From Linnemannia hyalina (lineage: Eukaryota; Mortierellomycota; Mortierellomycetes; Mortierellales; Mortierellaceae): a DNA stretch of 64,000 nucleotides. The notes beneath the pieces are model-generated. The model had not been told where the DNA came from, made no database searches, and worked only from the letters and a program-made list of their open reading frames with translations. The stretch spans positions 62,001 through 126,000 of the forward strand of contig JAHRHY010000006.1 in NCBI GenBank assembly GCA_019671135.1, given 5' to 3'. Every line of letters starts with the position of its first letter. The stretch's first letter is position 1. Shown here piece after piece: positions 56,026 to 64,000 of this stretch. Position numbers and translations under genes: made by a program.

Positions 56026-56087
56026 TAAAAAAAAAAAAAAAAAACGAGCGACGAGCGAGCGACACGAATTTTCCTCTGTCGCTCGCT
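56026..56087. repeat. A18 run followed by an 11-bp-arm hairpin
   Basis: The A run (about 56027-56044) stands just downstream of the F-box stop. It is followed by AGCGAGCGACA (56054-56064) and its exact complement TGTCGCTCGCT (56077-56087) around a 12-nt loop. Confidence 0.75.
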
Positions 56088-56227
56088 TGGATGGTGTTTT
56101 AGTAATTTGTCGCCGTCGAGTCGATTTGCTCGAGTGGCACGTGACTAAACATCATCTGAGCGCGACAGAAAAATGCATGTGCTTTATTGTTCCGTTTGTT
56201 CCTCCTTTTCCTTTCGCACTTCTACCC

Positions 56228-57718
56228 ATGGCGCACTTTACCGACCTCCCTCTTGAGGTCCTCGCACTAATCGGAGATCTCCTCCTCACCGGCGCAGTCA
56301 TCAAGTCCCTCGTCCTCACCTCCCGTTGGGCTCATCAACACTTTGGACATCTTTTATGGCGACACATCAGGATCAGACCCAAGCACCCCGACACTGACAC
56401 CGACGATACAGAATTGGCAAACCTCCTCACGAAGCACTTCACCACGGTGCGCTCTCTTCAACTCGAGGGCGAAATTCACGAAAAGTACTACGATATCACC
56501 TTCCCAAGGCTACTCACCTTTCGACACGACTATCCAGAAGGAAACCCCCGCGACGACAAGGCAAAAGTGGCCTCGGCCATTTTATCCGACTTTATTCAAC
56601 GGCATCCGACAATTGAAGATTTAACCATCAGAACGACTGGACTCTTCTTGAACGACGAGTTTTGGGTCACCATCTCGGATACCTTACGCAATCCTAAACG
56701 ACTCAAACTTGAAGGAACATTAGACGGAGAAGGACGTATGCGATCGATCATAGGCGAAGGCGGACCTGCTTTCTGGAGAGCATTGAGTCTATTTGAGGAG
56801 GTTACCTACAGTGGCAGCGATCAGTCTGAATCGATCAAATCTTTGGATATTGACTGTTCGCGACTCAAGCGCCTGGGTTTGACAACAATGGACTACACAA
56901 GGAAGGGGGTGCTTCTATGGAGCTGGATGCAAGGATGTCGCAACCTCACACGACTCCACTGGAATAAGCCGATTCCGATTCGGGATGGCGCCACCATGAC
57001 AGTACTACCGGCATGGCCACTTTTGGAAGATTTTCAAGTTTACAGTGGTAGCGGATCAGAGGAAGAGTTTGCGGATGTTATTCTTCGCCACCTTCCGCCA
57101 CTGAAGCACCTGAGACTTCCGCAAGGGCCGTTTGGATGGACTTGTTTTGGTCGCCTTCGAGATCGCCACTTTGAAACCCTTAGGACGCTGTCCCTGGTAG
57201 GACTTTGCTCGATGACAAGTCGGATGGCATTGGACGTCCTGTTGAACTGCGCTACCCTGGAGGTGCTGGAGGTTGCCTATATTGCGATCGAGGACCTTCG
57301 GGAGACCCCTCAGCCCTGGGCCTGTCGTGGACTGAGACGCTTTCATGCAACAGTGGAGAGTAGTCACAGGGGAAGGCACACAATTTTTTTCGAACAACTG
57401 TCGAGACTGCAGCTTCTGGAAGAAGTCGATCTGAACGGAGACATGATGGTTCATTATGTTAACCTAAAGGGACGCTCTTCCCCTCGATGGAGACTAGACT
57501 CAGGACTTGGTATACTGTCGACGGTGACGAGACTCAAGACGCTCGACCTTCATGGCTGTACTCAGGATCTGAGGCAGGAGGATGTCCAATGGATGTTGAA
57601 TCAGTGGCCGTTGCTTGAGAGGCTGTCTGGCGGGTTGTCTTACAGAGAGAGAAGAGATGGGCGTTTCAAGGCTTTGATCAAACAACGAGGTATAGCAGTG
57701 AAGTATCCTTTTGAATAG
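56228..57718 (+). CDS. F-box protein, plus-strand subfamily, intact
   Basis: This encodes 496 residues without introns. ATG 56228 (ACCCATGG context) begins with the F-box HFTDLPLEVLALIGDLL and AHQHFGHLLWRHIRI; an upstream in-frame ATG at 56087 lies in unrelated leader sequence. Later motifs parallel the tandem neighbour: LSLFEEVTYSGSDQS, LTRLHWNKPIPI, LRHLPPLKHLRL, PQPWACRGLRRFHA and QEDVQWMLNQWPLLERL. It is probably an SCF ubiquitin-ligase adaptor. It is a tandem copy of 54486-55973 and a more distant relative of 12541-14025. Confidence 0.85.
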   Translation: MAHFTDLPLEVLALIGDLLLTGAVIKSLVLTSRWAHQHFGHLLWRHIRIRPKHPDTDTDDTELANLLTKHFTTVRSLQLEGEIHEKYYDITFPRLLTFRHDYPEGNPRDDKAKVASAILSDFIQRHPTIEDLTIRTTGLFLNDEFWVTISDTLRNPKRLKLEGTLDGEGRMRSIIGEGGPAFWRALSLFEEVTYSGSDQSESIKSLDIDCSRLKRLGLTTMDYTRKGVLLWSWMQGCRNLTRLHWNKPIPIRDGATMTVLPAWPLLEDFQVYSGSGSEEEFADVILRHLPPLKHLRLPQGPFGWTCFGRLRDRHFETLRTLSLVGLCSMTSRMALDVLLNCATLEVLEVAYIAIEDLRETPQPWACRGLRRFHATVESSHRGRHTIFFEQLSRLQLLEEVDLNGDMMVHYVNLKGRSSPRWRLDSGLGILSTVTRLKTLDLHGCTQDLRQEDVQWMLNQWPLLERLSGGLSYRERRDGRFKALIKQRGIAVKYPFE

Positions 57719-59104
57719 CACAAACAAGCCGTTTTCTTTTCTATATTCCATTGCGCATTGTTTTTTACTTTTGTATCGGTTGTTGGGTATATATTCGATG
57801 CTGTTGTGAGTTATTGTCAGAGAGAGGAAGAGAAGAGGGAGATAGAGAGAGAGAAAGAGAAGAGAGAAAGAGAAAGAGAAAGGGAGGTTCAAGGGGAGTG
57901 GATGAAGGAGAACGGTGGTATCAAAAATAAAAATACGAAGGCAGTTCATGGTAGTCGGCACACTTCAAAGATAATGGCGCCCCTCTCTTTTACTCTTAAG
58001 AAGATTGACGGTCGAATAGAAGTTCAATCCCCACCCTGGCTTAATCAGGCTATCTCTGATAACTTTGCATGCGGCACTGAGGTCGATCAAAATTAAATAA
58101 TAGTCGTCGTAGAAGGAATAGATTCAAACGCTACAACGACTGCCTTTCGCTTGATGGGCAATTGCACTGAACAAGCAGTGAGGAAAATAGTAGATGTTAG
58201 GAAGGTTTGAGCAACACCGCCATTATAACACTGGATCCAGCGCCAAACAACAAACAGCGAGGGCGAGAGGAACAACGACATAGAAGGAGTGGACGCAATC
58301 AGGATGGGCCTATTTTTCTCGATCTGCGGGCTCGGCTTCTCAACACTCAGCCATATATCATCATCCTTACTTCCCCTCCGCCACCATGGTCTACATTTGT
58401 AAAAAAAACCTCTTTTCACCCTCCTCCCTCCACCTCGTCTCTTAAAACTCAGTCCCACAAACTAAAGCACATCCTTCTCCAACACGGGTAACCATAAATC
58501 CAACCCTTCATCCCCATACTTCACCAAACATAAGCGGGGGGTCCAACGTCCATCGGCCAAATACCAAGCATCTCAACAACCTCCAACCTGTCATCAATCA
58601 TCCCAAATCAAAAAAAAATAAATTAAGCGCCTCATTCGGCCCACACAGCATCTGTTAACAGCTTGCCTCGATCGTCTGCGACCTAACCTTTGGTCCATTT
58701 GATCGTTCATACCATGAAGACGTCGCACCCGCTGTTCTATTATTTCGTCTCGACAGTGTTCTTTTGCCGTGGCTTTGCTCGTCCAGTCCATCAATTGGTG
58801 GTTACACTATCATCGGAAGTAATTAATTGGCGCTTGTATTTTTAGGTTTTTTTTGCTGGACAAAAAAAATTAATGTACGCCACCAATTGTTTGCTTATGC
58901 CTCCAACAAGGTGTCACTCTCCTGAAACGCAACAACGCTTGCAACGTCTGAGATTGAAACGACCCAGAGATACAAGGACGAAAAAAACGCGGTGTTTATT
59001 CCTTGGAGTGTCAAAAAATGAACGTCGATTCGGTGATGATATGAAGGGTGAGATGCTGTGTGAGGTGGGTGTGTTGTGTACATGGTGTGTGGATGGCTGG
59101 GATG
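57719..59104. other. Convergent spacer, no gene recognised
   Basis: Contains a GA-rich tract (about 57821-57891) and, at 58792-58801 and 58880-58889, the inverted pair CAATTGGTGG/CCACCAATTG about 80 bp apart. Open frames are short and of low complexity. The end adjacent to 59105 is the 3' flank of the Sds3-like gene. Confidence 0.45.
57821..57891. repeat. GA-rich simple repeat
   Basis: Imperfect GAGA, AGAAAG and GAGAAA units on the plus strand in the 3' flank of the last F-box gene. Confidence 0.8.
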
Positions 59105-62100
59105 TTATCGTCTCTCTAAAGTTTCCTCTCGTGGTCGAGGCTGCATATAGAGCTTTCGTCCGCGGAACAAGTTCAAATGCAGCCTCGTCTTTGTCCCGTC
59201 CGTCTTCTGCAGCATAATCTATCAACGGCAAGTAAAATGAAAACAGGTGGTTAGAGCCTATATTCAAACTTCCGTACATCTCAAGATGAATGCGACTGTA
59301 CAGTAGAGTAACACCAAGGTAATTACCTCGTCGTTGGCCAAAAAGAGGTACTTGGCATGATACTGCCCCAGAGCTGCATCGAGAACAACCACAGGATCGT
59401 TGGGCTTGTACCAAATCCCGTCAACCTTGCACCGACTACCGTCCTCATAAATCTCAACTTCTGGCCGCATACCTACACACAGTCAAATTAAACACAGAAT
59501 GGAGCATGTTATTACGAGCGCACCAGAAACTTTGTTGACAATGACGAATCATCACATAACACCTTCAAAGAAACGCGTACCAGATGAACCAGAATGCTCT
59601 ATTGACCCACCCCAACGGTGAGAGTTGCTCGGCCGGGATGAAGACATGTTACCGCCCATCGTTGCTGAATGTGGTGGAGGTGGTCCATATCCTGAGGGCC
59701 GCTCATGTATGCGGCTCTGTGGTACAACCTGTCCGTGTCCCAGTCCTTGTGAATGGCCATGTGAATATCCTTGCAAGTGTCCATGATCAATAGCGGCACT
59801 TGTTTGTGGAACAGGGCGTGGGATCTAAATACCGTCAAGCAAAGGGTGGGTTCGCAGCCGAGTAAGTCCTCACTCCTATAGCCGCCTACTCAATGCCATT
59901 CAATACACGCTGTCCTCAACATAGAGCTTACCCCCATAGCGGCAAAATCTTCGTCCAGTTCAGCGGTGGCAATCATCCGGAGATCGTTGCTAACAGGGAA
60001 GCCATACCGCTCATTCACAGACCGCAGCTCTGTCATCACCGCTCGCTTGTGTTTCCGTGCGCGAACCATCGCTGACTTCTCCACTGGTTCTAATTACAAG
60101 ACACTGATATTTAGCACTGTGTTGACTTGACAAAGCTTCCATGTAATGACAACGAGGATCGACAAACATTGTGACTTACGATGGCGTGCCCGACTCTCTG
60201 ACAGGGTGAGTTCCAAACGAAGCTGCTGCTGCTTTTGGCCGACTCCGTTCAAAAGATCTGTGCGAAGTCCCCGCTTCTTGGACTATGACAGACGGAAAGA
60301 ACCAACAATTCGGTTTAATGATCAGGAGATTAAAACAATTCATCTCGATCGCCAGCCAATGAAAATGCAGAGAACGTCCTTACTTGGAATGTGCAGTGGG
60401 CTTGGTACTCCTTGATCTCGAATTCAGCCTGCGAGATCTCGTTCAAATGTGTCCGCCATGCTCTGGCTACCCTGAGACGCTGGTCTCGCTTGTCTTCAAT
60501 CTCCTTCATAAGTGTCGACAGCTCTGGGTGCGTGCCTAATCGTAAACGAGATAATATAATCGTATCAGCAAAAGACATATGAAAAAGATGCTAGAGTCAA
60601 GCCCGACGTGTCAACTTTCACTTATGAGCATCATCAGGGCGATTACCATCGTTGATCATTTCGACCTCTGTCTCCAGCTCCAGCATTCTTTCCTCGTACA
60701 TCTTGTCTCGGAGATGTGCAAATTCCACCTCTATGCTTGACAGCGCCTCCAAGGCTTCCGTGTAAACTTGCTTCTTTTCAAGATCTATTCAGCACATATT
60801 AGAAACACGAAAAATGTCAGCCTGACTCTGCAATAAGTACCATCAAATGCTGGTAAACATGAAAAGCAAAAACGTACCTTCTTCTTCTTCTCCGTCCTCT
60901 TCACCTTCACCCTTCTCTTCGTTGGCCTCCTCCTCAGCCATCTCGGATTCAGATTCCTTGTCAGACTGAGGAGATTTAGTCTCTTCGTCCTCCTCAACTT
61001 CCTTCTTGACCTTTTCCTCCTGCTCCTTGGTCTCCCGACTAGCCTCGCGCAAGGACCGCTTTCGTCCTCCAAGGCTGGGTCGAGAGTTGATGGTTGTTGA
61101 TGCTGATGCAGTGGTAGCAGAGGCCGAGGCGGCAGCAGCTGATCCTCCTGCACCGGATGACGAACTCTTACCCTTACTTGACCGCCCGACCTCTTCGTCA
61201 TCCGAGTCATCCGAGTCATCAAATTCAGACAGGTCCGAAAGTTCGTCGCCACTGTCCTTGAGATCCTCGGCAATGAGCTGTGGGCGGTTCAGGGTTGGCT
61301 TCTGAGGAAATGACGCTACATCCTTTTTGGGAGCGGCAGGTGCATCGTCTTCATCGTCTTCTTCCTCCTCGTCCTCATCCCCATCCCCCTCGCCATCCTC
61401 ATCGCCATCCTCGACGTTTGATCCCCCGTCTTCAGGGAGCTCACTGCCCTCGTCGTCCGTCTGTCCAGCAGGCGTACCCTCATCTTCGTCATCGTCGTTC
61501 TCATCTCCTTCCTGCTCTGTCATAGTAACATCGCCATCAGCGTCGGCGTCGCCGATATTGGAACCATCGTCTTGATCCTCGGAGGCTGTTGGAGAAGCTG
61601 TGCGATGCGCGGTAGGTCCTTTGGGAACCTTCAAATGGGTATCGTCGTCGGTATCAGCAGGCTTGTCGTCATCCTCCTCCTCCTCTTCCTCCTCGTTGTC
61701 CTCATCAATCTCACCTTCCTCTTCTTCCTCGTCGGCCTCACGGGTAGCAGGGGTTCCTTCGGCGTCCTGGACAGGCTCAGTATCCTCGGTGTCACCGTCC
61801 ATATCGTCGTCATCATCATCAAGTGTTCCGTCCAGCAGGCCACCGTTCAGATCTTCGGCGCTCAATTTACTCGATCGGATACGACTGGGTGCCAAATTGC
61901 GAGGCGTTCCTTGCTGCGAGGCGTTTGTGTTGGATGGTGACGGAGACTTCATCGACGTGTCCTCGTTCTCGTCAATCTCGCCTTCTTCGCCCTCCTCGTC
62001 TGCTGCCGGTGTTCCTTGTGAAGACGCTGCTTCATGGCCGAGTGTCAGTACTCCCACTGCAGGATCCTTGCTTCCTGCAGAGTCTGATGTGACCACAGCC

Positions 62101-62297
62101 TCCGAGACCGAAGTTTTTGTGTCGTTTGTCATAGATAACTTTTCCTTGTCCTTGCTCTTGTTTTTATCTTTAGCTGACGCGCTGCGGGTTGTACCGTTAA
62201 TGCTGTTATTGATGTAGTTGTTGTTATTGTTGTTGACTTTAAGTTCTGTGGGCGAGAACGACTGTTTGCGAGACCGTAACGAAGACGCCTCGAGCAT
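59105..62297 (-). CDS. Sds3/Dep1-like subunit of the Sin3 histone deacetylase complex
   Basis: Eight coding exons on the minus strand: 62297-60878, 60784-60647, 60535-60384, 60282-60180, 60089-59932, 59824-59581, 59472-59327 and 59218-59105. All junctions are GT-AG and in frame; the product is 824 residues. The first ~470 residues are disordered and very acidic, with Asn and Asp/Glu runs and repeated GTPA...EEGEIDE modules. The Sds3-like region begins at DLEKKQVYTEALEALSSIE and continues KMYEERMLELETEVEMI, HPELSTLMKEIEDKRDQRL and QKQQQLRLELTLSESRARH (about 474-620), largely coiled coil. A His/Gly-rich stretch (about 670-710) and DGSRCKVDGIWYKPND, DGTKTRLHLNLFRG end the protein. In yeast this family tethers Sin3-Rpd3 for gene repression. 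The start is uncertain: a splice donor at 62986 with an acceptor at 62360 suggests a 5'-UTR intron, making 62297 the first ATG. Confidence 0.85.
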
Positions 62298-64000
62298 TGG
62301 GTGGTTGAGGTGAAGTGTCTTGCAGATCAAGTATCGCTGAGGGTTGTGGCTCAGACTGGCTGCAAAGCAAAGTGTATTCGTGTGTCCCTATTTTCGATTT
62401 GTGTCCATGTGAGGGTGAATTACAGTTTTAGAAGGGGTGCAATTGAACAATTGACAGCCAAATCCAATTGAAAGCCGATCGACAATTTAAAAGAGAGGGG
62501 GACGAAGGTATATCCAGGGCACAGTATGTCACAGTAGCTTCAACCCTTTAGCCTCTTCCTTGTTTCCTTAACCATCTTTACCCTGATAGATGTCCGCTCT
62601 TTTTCTTGTTTCATCAGGTTGTTCGTTATTGTTTTTGTGATTGTAGGCACACATACACCCTGTGGATACCATTTGAAAGGGCGCCCTCACTTGAACAGGA
62701 CCTCAATGAAGAAAAAGAAAGTGATGATGGTCCACCCGTATCCATCATCAACCACCTCCCCCTCCGCGTTCACTTGCTTTCTACTTGCTCTTCTCGCCTC
62801 TCCTTCTTTCTCATATCCCCTAGTTGCCGCAATATAGTTTTGTCTCGTCCTCGCTTTCTCACAAACAAGAAGGGAGAACAGGGAAGTAAACGTATGTAAC
62901 TCAGACCAACAAACACACACGTTGTCTTCGAGCTTGTCCGAAGCAGGCTGGGGGTTGCACTGATATCCATGTTGATACATACCTCAGGGAAAAACTATGG
63001 CTCGCCCACGAAAAGTGAAACGAGAGTATGAGCTGTTTGGAGAGCCGGAGGGAGTGTGCTTGGTTCCTAAGCGAGCTCCTTTCGAGGCGTGGGCTGCTGC
63101 CTTGTAATGTAAGGCAACCAGGAGATGGAAGGGAAGAGAAGGCGTGTGTGTGTGCCTTCTGATGAGCGTTGGTGTTTATTCGCTGTTTTCCCGCTTTGCT
63201 TCTTATTGGCTTGTCGGGTCGAACGATGCGAGTCAGGAGAGGGTGATTGGTTGGATTGAAAGTGGTTTTGGAGGATGCTAGAGAGGTCGGGTCGGATAAT
63301 GGCTCTTGTCTCGGGTTGCTGCTCGACAAAGGCAAATGGTGCAAAAGTTTGTCCCTGAGTTGTTGATTCCTCTTGTGGGAGTGATTCGAAGAAAGGTCGA
63401 GGAAGGGCGCCGCGCCTTGTCTTATTTCGTGGAATCGTCCTGGAGGAGAAGGAGAGTCTTTGAGGGTTGAACAGATGAAACTTGCCCTGTCGCTGCTCTG
63501 TCCGTGAGGGTCGAGTATATGGGTGAGGTTGCGGGTGCGGAAAGAAAGCAGAAGAAAGTTTGAGGGCGCGATGAAAAATGAAAGGCGAAAAAAGGAGGAA
63601 GGAAACAATGGGAACAAGAAAGAGGCAAAAACGAAGAAGAGGAGAGGAGGGGAAGGTGACAGGAAGCATGGGGGTCGGGCGTGAAGGGTGAAGGGTGAAG
63701 GGAAAGTGACCGCCATCTGAAGTCACGGGGAACGTTCGCTCTTTGATCAAGTGTGCTGCGCGTTCATTTACGCATCGTGCAATTAAAGATCGTGAATCTT
63801 GTCATTTAGAGATCACAATCTTTTCCTGGGCTAAGCTGTGTAGCGTAGCTGTCTGCGCGGTGATCCAATCACAAAGAACAACCAACGAGAAAGAAAAGTA
63901 ATAAGACAGATCTGTGTTGTCATTCATCTTTTCTTCTTTTCATCTCCTCATCAATCCTCTCTCACAACATGCAGCAACAAGCAATATGGTGAACCACCAA
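62298..64000. other. 5' region of the Sds3-like gene and window end
   Basis: It probably includes a noncoding first exon ending at the strong donor GAG|GTATGT (minus strand, 62987-62986) and an intron to the acceptor at 62360. The 63.1-63.7 kb part is purine-rich on the plus strand, like other minus-strand leaders here. A 36-codon plus-strand frame (62997-63107) overlaps the presumed leader and is not convincing. No further gene is seen to the window end. Confidence 0.45.

Noticed and set aside
58792..58889. MITE-like pair CAATTGGTGG...CCACCAATTG
   Set aside because: Only 10 bp of each end pair, no target duplication flanks them, and no second copy with both ends was seen.
62997..63107. 36-codon plus-strand ORF starting MARPRKVKREYELFGEPE
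   Set aside because: It overlaps the presumed noncoding first exon of the Sds3-like gene on the other strand and has no leader, intron or known homologue; a chance frame of this length is likely.

Overview
The window looks like nuclear DNA of an early-diverging fungus, most likely Mortierellomycotina (Mortierella or Linnemannia type). The sequence shows short GT-AG introns of about 90-600 nt, fungal housekeeping genes, an expanded family of F-box/leucine-rich-repeat proteins, and a broken member of a large LRR protein family that I know mainly from Mortierella and its relatives (the block VRWMCSIHY). The genus is an inference; fungus is certain. There are no operons, CRISPR arrays, rRNAs or convincing tRNAs.

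Layout. (1) 1-5095 is the 3' part of a type I fatty acid synthase gene (ACP end, ketoreductase, ketosynthase, phosphopantetheine transferase). (2) 6.4-20 kb is a tandem nest of F-box/LRR genes. Two minus-strand genes are intact (10213-12078, 16984-18894). Two are full length but each cut by one in-frame TGA (6429-8465, 14506-16392). One is frameshifted (8807-9899) and two are fragments (14122-14503, 19437-19985). A plus-strand gene of a second F-box subfamily is intact (12541-14025). (3) 20.3-30.8 kb is a housekeeping block: cofactor-independent phosphoglycerate mutase, an MFSD10/TETRAN-like transporter, and a ten-exon six-BRCT protein of the Rtt107/Brc1 type. (4) 31.8-37.8 kb is a 6 kb stretch without a recognisable gene, ending at the TATA-containing promoter of ATP-dependent PEP carboxykinase (37845-39679), which converges on an ERCC1/Rad10 gene (40284-41770). 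(5) 42-48.7 kb is a decayed, repeat-rich region: a broken gene of unknown family, a small Pro/Ser/Thr-repeat protein gene and a degenerate duplicate of it that keeps the TATA box, a ~430-bp-arm inverted repeat (45660-46714), a second inverted repeat made of two gene copies, and minisatellites. (6) 49.2-57.7 kb holds a seven-exon FAD monooxygenase with an 11-nt microexon, the LRR-family pseudogene joined to an F-box/LRR fragment, and two intact intronless F-box genes. (7) 59.1-62.3 kb is an eight-coding-exon Sds3/Dep1-like subunit of the Sin3 histone deacetylase complex.

The conserved genes form no shared pathway cluster; fatty acid synthase, phosphoglycerate mutase and PEPCK are all central carbon metabolism but lie far apart. 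The most unusual content is the F-box nest with its single-TGA genes and a shared upstream box (GTTGGTGGCAACA), and the fold-back structures at 45.6-48.6 kb.
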